A stretch of DNA of 60,697 nucleotides from an uncultured Chloroflexota bacterium (GTDB taxonomy: Bacteria; Chloroflexota; Chloroflexia; Chloroflexales; Chloroflexaceae), in contig CAKZKA010000045.1 of NCBI GenBank assembly GCA_937120965.1, forward strand, positions 1 to 60,697. Direction: 5' to 3'. Within the stretch, counting starts at the first letter, position 1. Every line of letters begins with the position of its first letter. The position numbers and the translations under genes were made by a program. The notes under the pieces were generated by a model. That model saw nothing but the letters and a program-made list of their open reading frames with translations. It was not told where the DNA came from and did not search any database. Positions 39,623-48,041 of the stretch are shown one piece after another.

Positions 39623-41365
39623 ATGCCTCACACTACTGTGCGCCGTCTGGCCCTTGCTGGAGCGACCGCCACGCTGCTGGCGATTGCTTCCGGTGGTCTC
39701 GTAACCGCCACGCTGAGCGGAGCCGCCTGCCCGGGCTGGCCGCTCTGCAGCGGCGGCCTGGATCTGCGCGCCGGGCCGGCTGTCTGGATCGCCGCCGGTC
39801 ATCGGATCGCCGTGTTGCTCGCTGCGCTGCTTTCGCTCTGGGGTGCTGTCGTGGCCTGGCGCGCCCGCGCGCTTGAGACCTGGGCGCGCCTGCCGCTGCT
39901 GCTGGCCCCGCCGCTCGGCATGCTGCAAACACTCCTCGGCGCGCTGATCGTGCAGTTGGGACTCTTCGGCGCCGCCGATGTGTGGCACCTGGCGCTGGCG
40001 CTGCTCGTCCTGGCCTGCCAGGTGGTGCCGCTGGCCGTGCTGGCCCAACCCCGGGGTGAAGCGACCAGGCCGGGCGGGCGCGCCCTGCGCGAAGCCCGCC
40101 GTTTGCGCGCCCTGACCTGGTGGAGCGCTGGCGCAGCCGCGGTGCTGACCCTGGCCCTCAGCGCCCGGGCGGCTGCCGCCCCGATGACCAGCGCAGCCAC
40201 CTTCCTGCCCGTAAACTCCTTCGGCGCGCTGGCTATGGCCGGCGTGCTGGCAAGCGGCACCTTCTGGCAAACCTGGCGCTCGCGGCGCGCCGATCGCCTG
40301 CTGGTTGGCATAGCGGCGCTCCTGGCCGGGCTGATCGCCGCAGAGAGCCTGTTGCTGCTCCTGCCACCCACTGCGGCCGGCCTGGGCGTGGGTCTCGGCG
40401 CCCTGGTGTGGAGCACGGCCCTGGTCCTTGCCGTGCTGGTGGCGCGCCGCCCACTGCCGGTTGGCGCCCCGGCGCCCGTGGTCGCAGCCCGATCCGAGCG
40501 TCCTTCCCTGCTCAGCGACTACCTCAGCCTCACCAAGCCCAAGGTGATCTCCCTGTTGCTGGTGACCACCCTGGCGGCGATGTACATCACCGAGGCCGGC
40601 GCGCCATCGCTCTGGCTGGTGCTCTGGACGATGGTCGGCGGCTATCTGGCCGCGGGCGGCGCGGGGGCGATCAACTGCGCGTTTGACCAGGACATTGACG
40701 TGAACATGGGCCGCACCAGCCGCCGTCCGGTGCCCAGCGGGCGCATCGCCCCGCGCAGCGCCTTCATCTTCGGGCTGGTTCTCAGCCTTCTGGCTGTCGT
40801 CGTGTTGCTCCTCTTCACCACCCCCCTGGCGGCGCTGTTCGCTACCCTGGGCATCGTCTATTACGCCCTGTTCTACACCCGCTGGCTCAAGCGCAGCACC
40901 TGGCAAAACATCATCATCGGCGGCGGCGCGGGCGCGCTCCCGCCCCTGGTCGGCTGGACAGCCGTTACCGGGAACCTGAGCCTGGCCGCGGTGGTGCTCT
41001 TCGCGATCATTTTCTACTGGACGCCGCCGCACTTCTGGGCGCTGGCCCTGGTCAAGCAGAAGGATTATGCGCGGGCGGGTGTACCGATGCTGCCGGTGGT
41101 GGCGGGCGAAGCCGAGACCCGCTGGCAGATCCTGGTCTACTCGGTGCTCATGGTGGCGCTGAGTGGTTTGCTCACCGCAATCGGCGCGATGGGCTGGGTG
41201 TACCTCGGCGCGGCAGCCCTGCTCGGAGCGCCGTTTCTGCGCTACGCCTGGAACACCTGGCGCCGGGGGGATCAGGCCAGCATCTGGGGGCTGTACAAGT
41301 ACTCGTTGCTCTACCTGGCCCTGCTCTTCGCGGCCATGGTGCTGGATCGGGCGATCCTGAGGTGA
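39623..41365 (+). CDS. ctaB: CtaA-CtaB fusion (haem A synthase-like domain plus haem O synthase)
   Basis: 580 residues, about 16 membrane helices. Residues 1-285 resemble CtaA/Cox15: the extracellular cysteine pair in ACPGWPLCSGG (near 36-42) and haem-ligand type histidines in AGHRIAV and VWHLALAL are in the first half. The second half of the CtaA region has no histidine at all. Residues about 295-580 are CtaB/Cox10, the protohaem IX farnesyltransferase: SLTKPKVISLLL, INCAFDQDIDVNMGRT with the Asp-rich prenyl-diphosphate site, TRWLKRSTWQNIIIGG and YWTPPHFWALAL. The CtaB part looks complete. The CtaA part is likely half-active or structural. No separate ctaA is in the window. Confidence 0.88.
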   Translation: MPHTTVRRLALAGATATLLAIASGGLVTATLSGAACPGWPLCSGGLDLRAGPAVWIAAGHRIAVLLAALLSLWGAVVAWRARALETWARLPLLLAPPLGMLQTLLGALIVQLGLFGAADVWHLALALLVLACQVVPLAVLAQPRGEATRPGGRALREARRLRALTWWSAGAAAVLTLALSARAAAAPMTSAATFLPVNSFGALAMAGVLASGTFWQTWRSRRADRLLVGIAALLAGLIAAESLLLLLPPTAAGLGVGLGALVWSTALVLAVLVARRPLPVGAPAPVVAARSERPSLLSDYLSLTKPKVISLLLVTTLAAMYITEAGAPSLWLVLWTMVGGYLAAGGAGAINCAFDQDIDVNMGRTSRRPVPSGRIAPRSAFIFGLVLSLLAVVVLLLFTTPLAALFATLGIVYYALFYTRWLKRSTWQNIIIGGGAGALPPLVGWTAVTGNLSLAAVVLFAIIFYWTPPHFWALALVKQKDYARAGVPMLPVVAGEAETRWQILVYSVLMVALSGLLTAIGAMGWVYLGAAALLGAPFLRYAWNTWRRGDQASIWGLYKYSLLYLALLFAAMVLDRAILR

Positions 41366-41835
41366 AAATATGGGGAAACCGGGTTTCCCCACCTGCGGTG
41401 AGCCTGTCGAACCGCACCCCTGCCTGTGAGGGCGGCAAGCCCTCCCCACCGGGAGGGTCTGGGAGGGCGCAGCCCTCCCAGGAAACAACCCGCCAGCGGG
41501 GAGGGTTTGGGAGGGCGAAGCCCTCCCAAGAACAACAATAATATTTTCATTCTGGCGTTGTGCGCCCCGCGCATAGGGTCTGACGTGAAAGTATGGGGAA
41601 ACCGGGTTTCCCCACCTGCGGTGAGCCTGTCGAACCGCACCCCTGCCTGTGAGGGCGGCAAGCCCTCCCCATCGGGAGGGTTTGGGAGGGCGCAGCCCTC
41701 CCAGGAAACAACCCGCCACCGGGGAGGGTTTGGGAGGGCATCGCCCTCCCAAGGAACAATAATATTTTCATTCTGGCGTTGTGCGGCGCAGCGCATGCAT
41801 GGCTGAGGTGAATGGGGAAACCCGGTTTCCCCGCC
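41366..41835. repeat. Largest mosaic repeat array, two tandem full units
   Basis: The 601 bp gap contains two consecutive copies of the unit: GGGGAAACC-GGTTTCCCC hairpin, then cctgcggtgagcctgtcgaa, cttccc/ccctccccac segment, two GGGAGGGC hairpins and a cattctggcgttgtgcg segment. One copy starts near 41372 and the other near 41594; an extra GGGGAAACC hairpin is at 41814-41832. The two copies differ by only a few bases. Confidence 0.85.
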
Positions 41836-41893
41836 CCCTGCCCGCCAGGCTGAGAATTGACCCCGGAGGCACTGGCCTTTCACGCCCCTGGCA

Positions 41894-41902
41894 TGTTATA
41901 CT
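41894..41902 (+). promoter_or_regulatory. Candidate extended -10 promoter for the erpA-like gene
   Basis: TGTTATACT, i.e. TGn plus TATACT at 41897-41902, with no convincing -35. The transcript would start near 41909, about 58 nt upstream of the ATG. Confidence 0.4.
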
Positions 41903-41966
41903 AGGCGCAAAGAATCCCCTCCGGCACGGCCGGAGCGTGATGGGTTCGACGAGGAGGTAACCAGAT

Positions 41967-42395
41967 ATGACCACGATCGGGGACAATCTGATCGGCCTGC
42001 AACCGGCGACGGCTCAACCTATTTTGAGTGTCAGCGAGCTTGCATCATCGCGCTTGCTCATGATGATGCGCGAGAAGGGTCTCGAGGGCTACGCCCTGCG
42101 CGTCTTCGTGGCCGGGGGCGGTTGCTCGGGTTTGCAGTACGGGATGACGTTCGACGATGAGACCCGCGAGGGTGACAGCGAGTTCAGCACCGGTGGCTTG
42201 CGTGTGCTGGTTGATCCGATCAGCGCCGGATATCTGATGGGCGCCTCGATCGATTACGTTGATAGCCTGATGGGTGGCGGCTTTAAGATCGATAACCCCA
42301 ACGCCGTTTCCAGTTGTGGCTGCGGCCACTCCTTCCGCACCTCCAACAGTGGCGATGCGGGCTCGAGTGGCGGCGGCTGTAGTTCCTGCGGCTAA
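41967..42395 (+). CDS. erpA: A-type iron-sulfur carrier (IscA/ErpA/HesB family)
   Basis: Accepts and delivers Fe-S clusters. 142 residues with a strong GAGGAGG ribosome binding site. The family core is complete: [36 protein letters not shown] with the first cysteine (about residue 53), and [13 protein letters not shown] with the CxC pair. It is longer than usual (about 105-120 residues) because of an extra tail ending GGGCSSCG, which contributes two more cysteines. The erpA symbol is approximate; IscA or SufA would fit equally. Bacteriochlorophyll and photosynthetic electron transport enzymes need many Fe-S proteins. Confidence 0.9.
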   Translation: MTTIGDNLIGLQPATAQPILSVSELASSRLLMMMREKGLEGYALRVFVAGGGCSGLQYGMTFDDETREGDSEFSTGGLRVLVDPISAGYLMGASIDYVDSLMGGGFKIDNPNAVSSCGCGHSFRTSNSGDAGSSGGGCSSCG

Positions 42396-42588
42396 GTGGC
42401 GCGGTCCGTTCGACGCCGATGGCTTCAGCGGGGAGGGTCATCCCTCCCCGCTGCGGTGAGCACAGCTTGTGAGCGGGAGGAGGGTGCAGCCCTTCCGCTC
42501 CTTCCACAACGGGCCTCTGGTAAAACCGGATTTCCCTACCCTGGATCGCGTTTCTGGATCCTCATCATGAGCGCCCGCTGATCCTGGC

Positions 42589-42927
42589 ATGTACTCTCCT
42601 GCGTACCTCGAAGGCGTTCGCCTCTTCAACGCGGGTCACTACTGGCATGCCCACGAGCAGTGGGAAGCCTGCTGGCTCGCAGCCAGCGGCGATGATGCCC
42701 TCTTCTACAAGGCGATTATTCAGGCTGCTGCGGCTCTGGTCAAATGGCGCCAGGGTAACCCACGCGGCCTGGCGCGGAACTGGGCCAAGAGTCGGGCGCG
42801 TCTGGATGCGCTCCCCGACCGCTACCACGGCCTGGATCTGGCCGCCCTGCGCGCTCACCTCGATCTGATCTGCGCCGGCGTCAGCAACACGCCGCCCGTG
42901 TTGCGCCTCGATCCTGCGCCGCCGTGA
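42589..42927 (+). CDS. DUF309 family protein
   Basis: 112 residues. The N-terminal LEGVRLFNAGHYWHAHEQWEACWLAA matches the DUF309 signature (FNxGxYxxAHExxExxW), and YKAIIQAAAALVKWRQGNPRGL continues the helical family pattern. The conserved histidines and glutamates suggest a metal or small-ligand site, but no biochemical role is known to me. It is 193 bp downstream of the Fe-S carrier gene, and the intervening sequence contains degraded repeat fragments. Confidence 0.85.
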   Translation: MYSPAYLEGVRLFNAGHYWHAHEQWEACWLAASGDDALFYKAIIQAAAALVKWRQGNPRGLARNWAKSRARLDALPDRYHGLDLAALRAHLDLICAGVSNTPPVLRLDPAPP

Positions 42928-42934
42928 GCAGCCT

Positions 42935-43110
42935 CGATCCTGTTGGGAAGGCGTAGCCCTCCTAAACTCTCCCGTTGGGGAAGGCCTGGCGCCCCGATGG
43001 GCGGGGGTATGGGAAAACCTGGTTTCCCCATATGTTCACACCAGGAGGGTGTAGCTCGCTCCCCCGTACACCTCTCTCCCACGAGGGGAAAGGTCGTAAC
43101 GTCCCTCCAG
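42935..43110. repeat. Degraded mosaic repeats before the HD-GYP gene
   Basis: A module-A fragment (gaaggcgtagccctcctaaac) and a GGGAAAACC-GGTTTCCCC hairpin near 43010-43028 are followed by atgttcacaccaggagggtg. Further degraded copies lie at 43300-43415. The rest of this 640 bp gap contains a promoter and a structured leader. Confidence 0.65.
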
Positions 43111-43179
43111 TTTCCGCGAAATCGTACCCGAGACCTGCAACAGTTAATCAACAAAATCAAGAACTGATTGCTGCACGTG

Positions 43180-43188
43180 TGGTATAGT
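43180..43188 (+). promoter_or_regulatory. Candidate extended -10 promoter for the HD-GYP gene
   Basis: TGGTATAGT, with TATAGT at 43183-43188 and TGG immediately before it. No good -35 is present. Transcription from about 43195 would give a leader of about 370 nt. Confidence 0.45.
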
Positions 43189-43431
43189 TACGCTGTGGAA
43201 GTGGATGTGCGGTATCCTTAGTAAGCCTGAGAACCGGAGTGCGTGGGCTGCGCTCGCTGCTGGCCGCTCATCGCAGGTCGCAGCGCGTGACAGGCGCTAG
43301 ACGGTCATGTGGCTGCGCCGCACGCCGCGGGAATGAAAAGAGATTCTCTCGGGAGGGCTTATCACCCCGGCAGGCAGGGGGTTGGGGAAGGCTGATTTCC
43401 CCAGGATCATATCAGAGATGCCTCCGACGAC

Positions 43432-43502
43432 AACCTGTCGGGTGTAGCGGCGCAGCTTGCAGGTAAGCCGGCAGCGGCCTGAGTTGTTGCACCCGACAGG
43501 TT
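43432..43502 (+). other. Long 13 bp stem-loop in the HD-GYP leader
   Basis: Perfect arms AACCTGTCGGGTG (43432-43444) and CACCCGACAGGTT (43490-43502) enclose 45 nt that can form at least one further stem (gcttgc-aggt-aagc). There is no U tract. It could be a structured regulatory RNA, or a mobile palindrome like others in the window. Confidence 0.55.
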
Positions 43503-43567
43503 TGTATCGAGACTTGCCGGATGCGCCGCGACATGGCTGAAGCGGCGCGCCGGAAAAGGGGATAGAC

Positions 43568-44575
43568 GTGTCAGCAAAAATACTTGTAGTGGACGACGAT
43601 CCGGCGATTGTCGATCTCCTGGTGCGCATCCTCAAGCGCGATGGGTACCAACCAATTACCGCGGAGAATGGCCGGCAAGCCCTTGATCTCGTTGAGCGAG
43701 AAGAGCCTGATCTTATCCTGCTTGATGTTACGATGCCCGTCCTTGATGGCTTCTCCGTCTGCAAGGAGTTGAAAGACAACGAGGCCACGGCGCTGATACC
43801 CGTAACCATGATCACCGGGCTGGACGATCGCGAGCACCGGCAGCGCGGTCTGGAGGTGGGCGCCGACGATTTTTTGACCAAGCCGTTTGAGCAGAGCCTG
43901 CTCCGGGCGCGTATCCGCTCGCAGTTGCGGATCAAACGCCTCACCGACCAGCTTGAGCGCACCGAGAATGTGATTTTTATGCTTGCCCTGGCGGTTGAGG
44001 CCAGAGATGCCTACACCGAAGGCCATCTCCGTCGCCTGTCGAGCTATAGCGAGCAACTGGCCCTGGCTATCGGTCTGGGCATGGCGCAGGTGCGCGCCAT
44101 CCGTTTCGGCGGGTTGTTGCACGACATTGGTAAGATCTCTATTGACGACGCGATTCTACGCAAGCCGGGCAAACTGACCCCCGAAGAGTACGCGCAGATC
44201 AAACTGCATCCCGAGCACGGGGCGCGGATCGTCTCGCAGATGCGCTTTGCCCCCGATGTTTGCCCAATCATTCGTCATCATCACGAGCGCTGGGATGGTA
44301 GCGGTTATCCCTACGGGTTGCAAGGCGAGGCCATTCCCATCGGCGCGCGCATTGTCGCCATCGTTGACGCCTACGATGCCATGATGACCGACCGTCCCTA
44401 CCGGCGCGCCCTGGGGCGCCCCGAAGCCCTGCGTCGTTTGCGTGAAGGCCGCGGGCGTGAATGGGATCCGGCGCTGCTTGATCGCTTCCAGGAGTTGATC
44501 GAAACCGGGCAACTGGTAGAACCCGTTGAGAGCGGGGTGCATACGTTTGATATGCTTCGTAAGCCGGAGGGGTAG
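43568..44575 (+). CDS. HD-GYP response regulator (c-di-GMP phosphodiesterase)
   Basis: 335 residues from GTG 43568 with AAAAGGGG upstream. Receiver domain residues about 3-120: KILVVDDDPAIVDLL, phospho-acceptor aspartate in LILLDVTMP near 53, and the lysine in FLTKPF near 105. HD-GYP domain about 150-320: GLLHDIGKI (HD), HHHERWDGSGYP (the GYP motif) and DAYDAMMTDRPYR. All metal ligands are present, so it is probably an active c-di-GMP phosphodiesterase of the RpfG type, controlled by an unknown sensor kinase. No kinase gene is adjacent. A methyltransferase gene follows by 18 bp. Confidence 0.92.
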   Translation: MSAKILVVDDDPAIVDLLVRILKRDGYQPITAENGRQALDLVEREEPDLILLDVTMPVLDGFSVCKELKDNEATALIPVTMITGLDDREHRQRGLEVGADDFLTKPFEQSLLRARIRSQLRIKRLTDQLERTENVIFMLALAVEARDAYTEGHLRRLSSYSEQLALAIGLGMAQVRAIRFGGLLHDIGKISIDDAILRKPGKLTPEEYAQIKLHPEHGARIVSQMRFAPDVCPIIRHHHERWDGSGYPYGLQGEAIPIGARIVAIVDAYDAMMTDRPYRRALGRPEALRRLREGRGREWDPALLDRFQELIETGQLVEPVESGVHTFDMLRKPEG

Positions 44576-44593
44576 GGTGCCGGCGCCAGGTGA

Positions 44594-45436
44594 ATGATGT
44601 ACGCTGAGGCGCTTGACTATCTCACATGCCCGCATCATCCTGTTGCGCCGCTCACGCTTGAAGCGGGCGAGCAGCGGGCCGAGGACGGAGAGATCGTCAC
44701 GGGCGCGTTGCGCTGCCCGGTGTGTGCGGCACGCTACCCGGTTGCCGAGGGGATCGCCGATCTGCTCGGTCCGATCCGGTTCCCCGAGACGCTGACCCAG
44801 GCATTGAATCTGCTGCCGCTGACCGCGTGGGGCTACGAGCGCACCTGGCGTCCGAATGCGCTTACCGCGTTGACGGGCGAGCCGTTCGGGTACCAGCGCG
44901 AGTTGCCGCTGATCACCGGCATGGCCGCCCCGGAGCGCGGCGGCCTGATGGTTGATGTGGCCTGCTCGAACGGGTTGTACGCCCGGGCGCTCGATCACGC
45001 CCGTGGCAATGCGCCAGGCCATGTGGTGGGGATTGACTACGCCATGCCTATGCTGCAGCAGGCCCGTGCCTTCGCCCGCGCCGAAGGGCTGCGTATCAGT
45101 TACGTGCGCGCCAGAGCGGAGGCGCTGCCGTTTGGCGCAGGCACGGCGTCGGTGCTGGCGATGGGCGGTTCACTCAATGAGATCGGCAATTCGGCCCGGG
45201 CGCTGCGCGAGCTGCGACGGGTGCTGGCGCCTGCCGGGCGGGTGGCGCTTATGTGCCTCATCCGCGATGACCGCGCCCCCGGTCGCGCTGTGCAGTCCTT
45301 CCTCGGCCTGGCCGGGGTGAGCTTTCCAACCCTCGATCAACTGAACCGCGCCTTCGCGGCTGCCGGCCTGCGCCTGCGCGCCCAGTGGCGCTACCGGGTG
45401 GTGGTGTTCAGTTTGTTGACCGCCGACGCGGCCTGA
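44594..45436 (+). CDS. SAM-dependent methyltransferase with N-terminal zinc-ribbon (RlmA-like layout)
   Basis: 280 residues. Residues about 8-55 form a short zinc-ribbon-like domain with CPHHP and CPVC pairs (YLTCPHHPVAPL, GALRCPVCAARYPV), as in Trm112-like fused methyltransferases. The class I methyltransferase domain has GLMVDVACSNGLYARALDHA (motif I) near residue 117, VVGIDYAMPMLQQAR with the adenine-contact acid, and VLAMGGSLNEIG as motif IV. The substrate is not evident; small molecules, quinones or rRNA are possible. It is probably in one operon with the HD-GYP gene. Confidence 0.75.
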   Translation: MMYAEALDYLTCPHHPVAPLTLEAGEQRAEDGEIVTGALRCPVCAARYPVAEGIADLLGPIRFPETLTQALNLLPLTAWGYERTWRPNALTALTGEPFGYQRELPLITGMAAPERGGLMVDVACSNGLYARALDHARGNAPGHVVGIDYAMPMLQQARAFARAEGLRISYVRARAEALPFGAGTASVLAMGGSLNEIGNSARALRELRRVLAPAGRVALMCLIRDDRAPGRAVQSFLGLAGVSFPTLDQLNRAFAAAGLRLRAQWRYRVVVFSLLTADAA

Positions 45437-45454
45437 GCGAACGTCGGGAAACGT

Positions 45455-45745
45455 GGGGTTCTTCGTCTTCCAGCGGGGGGAGGCTGAGAGGAGGGCGGAA
45501 CGCTGCAGACCCTCCCTGTGAGAGGGGCGTGGGGAAACCTGGTTTCCTCGATGTGCATATCAGCCGTCCATGCGGCTACCCCGCACAACGCCAGAACAAA
45601 CGTGATTTGTTCTTGGGAGCGCGCAGCCCTCCCAAACCCTCCCCGCCAGCGGTTGTTTCCTGAGAGGGCGCAGCCTTCATCCTCCCCACAGGCAGGGCCA
45701 TGGGGAACCCCGGTTTCCCCGATCTGGTGAGTGTGCCGCACACAG
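45455..45745. repeat. Mosaic palindromic repeats before the VWA operon
   Basis: Hairpins GGGGAAACC-GGTTTCC near 45531, GGGAGCGC-GCA-GCCCTCCC near 45617, a GAGAGGGC variant near 45661 and GGGGAACCCC-GGTTTCCCC near 45700, joined by spacers as in other arrays. The 386 bp gap also holds the leaderless promoter at 45787-45816. Confidence 0.7.
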
Positions 45746-45786
45746 GCGACCACAATGACAATCGGCTGACAGGCGACGTTTTCGCG

Positions 45787-45816
45787 TTGACGCCACCCAG
45801 ACCCGGCAGGTATACT
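45787..45816 (+). promoter_or_regulatory. Promoter predicted to give a leaderless mRNA
   Basis: TTGACG (45787-45792), 18 bp spacer, TATACT (45811-45816). The expected start site, seven bases after the -10, is 45823, exactly the G of the GTG start codon of the downstream gene. No ribosome binding site lies between. Confidence 0.65.
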
Positions 45817-45822
45817 GAAGGC

Positions 45823-47097
45823 GTGCGACACTCGCTACAGGTTCAACTTGACCGACTTGCCAGCGACCGCTGGGCCCGACGGGGCGTCCGCACGCTGCTC
45901 CGCGCGACTGCGCTGGCGCTGACTCTGGTGTGCCTGGCCCTTGGCGCGCACCTGCTCACCGGCCAACCCCTGCGCTGGACGCTGGTCGGCGCCGCAGCGC
46001 TCACCTGCATTGCGCTGGGGGCGTTGCTGGTGTTGCGACCGCGCTTGCGGGCGGTTGAGGTAGCTCGCCGGCTCGACCGCCGTTTTCACCTTCACGAACA
46101 GTTGACCACGGCCCTTGAGGTTGGCCCGCAGGCCGCGGGTGCGGGAGCCTATCTCTACGATCAGGCCCGGCGCACCCTGGCCCAGATCCGGCGCCAGGTG
46201 GCGGCGCGCCAGCGCTTTCCCTGGTCGGAACTGGCGCTGGTGGTCTTCCTTGCCGTCCTTCTGGCAGGACTGGCGACCCTGGCCACGATCGAGGCCAATC
46301 CTCTCACGGCGCCCGCGGAAGCTCTACCGGCCTTGAACCGCCCCCCCGACCTGGCCGGGCGCTTTCCCGAGGAGCCGTTTCAGCCCCCACCCGGCGATCC
46401 CTCCGGCGGGCCAGGTGAGGCCCCGGCGCTGGCCCCCGGCCCGGCTGATGCTGCGGCGCTGGCAGCGCTGGCCGATGCGCTGCGCGACCAGAGTGTGACT
46501 CGCCCTGCCGCCGAAGCGCTCGATCAGGGCGATCCGGCGGGCGCCGCCCGGCAGTTGCGCGAACTGGCCGGGCAGGCAGGCCAGATGTCGGCTGAGGCGC
46601 GCGGCGATCTGAGCCAGGCCCTGCGCGAAGCCGCCAATCAACTGGCGCCAACCAACCCCGGCCTTGCTGACCAGGTGCAACGGATCGCCGATGACCTCGG
46701 CGCCGACAGCGCCCGGGCGGCCGGGGCGCTGGAGCGCCTGGCAGAGCTGGTAGAGCAGGCCGGCGCAGGGGCGCAGGCCGGACAGGTTCCGGCAGAGCAG
46801 ACCGGCCAGCCCGGCGCGAGTCCCGGGGGCGCCGGGCAGGGTAACCTGCCCGGGGAGCAGCGTGAGCGCAGTCAGCGCCTTGGCGTTGACGGCGTGCCTC
46901 TGGAGCTGTCGGGCGCCGGCCCCGGTGACGTGCCGGATGCCGGCGCCGCCGGGCAGGCCGCGGGCGCTGGCGGTCCGGCAGGGGCGGGGGGCTTCACGCG
47001 TGGCAGCCCGAGCAGCGAGCGGATTACGGTTGATGCTGATCCGCTGCGCATTCCCGGGGATCTCCGTGATGTGGTTCAAGACTATTTTTCGCCGTAA
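45823..47097 (+). CDS. Membrane protein of unknown function, first gene of the Bat/DUF58 operon
   Basis: 424 residues from GTG 45823. Two membrane helices (about 24-42 and 48-66), a short arginine-rich helical stretch, then a third hydrophobic segment near 140-160. The remaining 260 residues are soluble, rich in A/G/P/Q/E and helical (AALADALRDQSVTRPAAEAL, AARQLRELAGQAGQMSAEAR), perhaps coiled coil, with a disordered tail ending in PLRIPGDLRDVVQDYF. I recognise no family beyond a loose resemblance to DUF4175-like proteins. It overlaps the DUF58 gene by 29 bases. A role in an envelope-spanning Bat/VWA complex is likely only from context. Confidence 0.7.
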   Translation: MRHSLQVQLDRLASDRWARRGVRTLLRATALALTLVCLALGAHLLTGQPLRWTLVGAAALTCIALGALLVLRPRLRAVEVARRLDRRFHLHEQLTTALEVGPQAAGAGAYLYDQARRTLAQIRRQVAARQRFPWSELALVVFLAVLLAGLATLATIEANPLTAPAEALPALNRPPDLAGRFPEEPFQPPPGDPSGGPGEAPALAPGPADAAALAALADALRDQSVTRPAAEALDQGDPAGAARQLRELAGQAGQMSAEARGDLSQALREAANQLAPTNPGLADQVQRIADDLGADSARAAGALERLAELVEQAGAGAQAGQVPAEQTGQPGASPGGAGQGNLPGEQRERSQRLGVDGVPLELSGAGPGDVPDAGAAGQAAGAGGPAGAGGFTRGSPSSERITVDADPLRIPGDLRDVVQDYFSP

Positions 47098-48022
47098 GCC
47101 GATGGCGCCCCGCAAGCCCGGAAGCGCCGTTACGCGTTCCGACGGGCCGTTGTTCGATGAGGCGTTTCTGCGGCGGCTCGAGCGGATGAGCCTCCAGGCC
47201 CAGCGCACCTTGCGCGGCAACCCCTCCAGCGGTGAACATCCCAGCCGCCGCCGGCTGCCAACCACGATTTTTAGCGAACATCGCCCCTACACCCGTGGCG
47301 ATGATGTGCGCTATGTTGACTGGAACGCCTATGCCCGCCAGGAGCACGTGCTGGTCAAGCTCGGCGAGGCCGAGCAGGATGTGCACGTGCACCTCTTGAT
47401 TGATGCTTCGCGGAGCATGAGCGTGGGCCACCCGCTGCGCCTGCGGCTGGCCCAGCAACTGGTTGGCGCCCTTGGCTACCTGGCCCTGGCTCACAGCGAC
47501 CGCCTGCACGTGGCGCCCTTCGGCCCCGAGGTGTTGCGCTCCTTTGGCCCGGCTCAGGGCAAAAGCCGCGTGATTGAGCTGTTCCGCTTCATTGAGGGCA
47601 TCGCTCCCCAGCCCGACACCCGGGTAGCAGCGGTCCTGGCCGGCTACGCCCGGCAGCACCCGCAGGGCGGGTTGCTGGTGGTGTGCTCGGATCTGCTGGC
47701 GCCTGATGGACTGGAGGAGGGCTTGCGCCTCCTGGCGCCACCGCGCTGGCAGGTGCTGGTGCTGCACCTGCTCGACCAGCGCGATCTGGACCCGCGCCTC
47801 CAGGGGCCGTTGGAACTCGAAGATAGCGAAACCGGTCAGCGCCTGGCGCTGACGCTCGATGACGCCACCCTGCGCGCCTATGCCCGCGCCGCGCGCGAAT
47901 GGCGGGAGGGGATTGCCCGGCTCTGCGCCCGCCGCGGGGTGCGCTATGCGCCGATACTGAGCCACTGGCCCCTCGAACGGCAGGTGATTCCCTACCTGCA
48001 CGCGCGTCGTCTGCTGTCGTAA
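47069..48022 (+). CDS. DUF58 domain protein
   Basis: 317 residues from ATG 47069 (ribosome binding site GGGGAT eight bases upstream); ATG 47102, after the previous stop, is an alternative. DUF58 features include SLQAQRTLRGNPSSGEH at the N-terminus, RPYTRGDDVRYVDWNAYARQ near 75, and a VWA-like core with LLIDASRSMS near 118 and VVCSDLLAPDGLEEGL near 215. DUF58 proteins are commonly encoded with MoxR ATPases and VWA proteins (BatA/BatD) and are thought to act in envelope stress or protein maturation. No moxR gene is present in the window. It is followed by the BatA-like gene after 19 bp. Confidence 0.88.
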   Translation: MWFKTIFRRKPMAPRKPGSAVTRSDGPLFDEAFLRRLERMSLQAQRTLRGNPSSGEHPSRRRLPTTIFSEHRPYTRGDDVRYVDWNAYARQEHVLVKLGEAEQDVHVHLLIDASRSMSVGHPLRLRLAQQLVGALGYLALAHSDRLHVAPFGPEVLRSFGPAQGKSRVIELFRFIEGIAPQPDTRVAAVLAGYARQHPQGGLLVVCSDLLAPDGLEEGLRLLAPPRWQVLVLHLLDQRDLDPRLQGPLELEDSETGQRLALTLDDATLRAYARAAREWREGIARLCARRGVRYAPILSHWPLERQVIPYLHARRLLS

Positions 48023-48041
48023 GCGGGGCCCAGGAGCATCC

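Noticed and set aside
39497-41752. 751-residue open frame opposite ctaA-ctaB
   Set aside because: It starts in the repeat array and runs antisense to a clear CtaA-CtaB gene; composition (Q, G, H, R rich) is typical of a shadow frame.
41366-41835. CRISPR array
   Set aside because: Repeats are near-palindromic modules of varied length without uniform spacers, and no cas gene is present.
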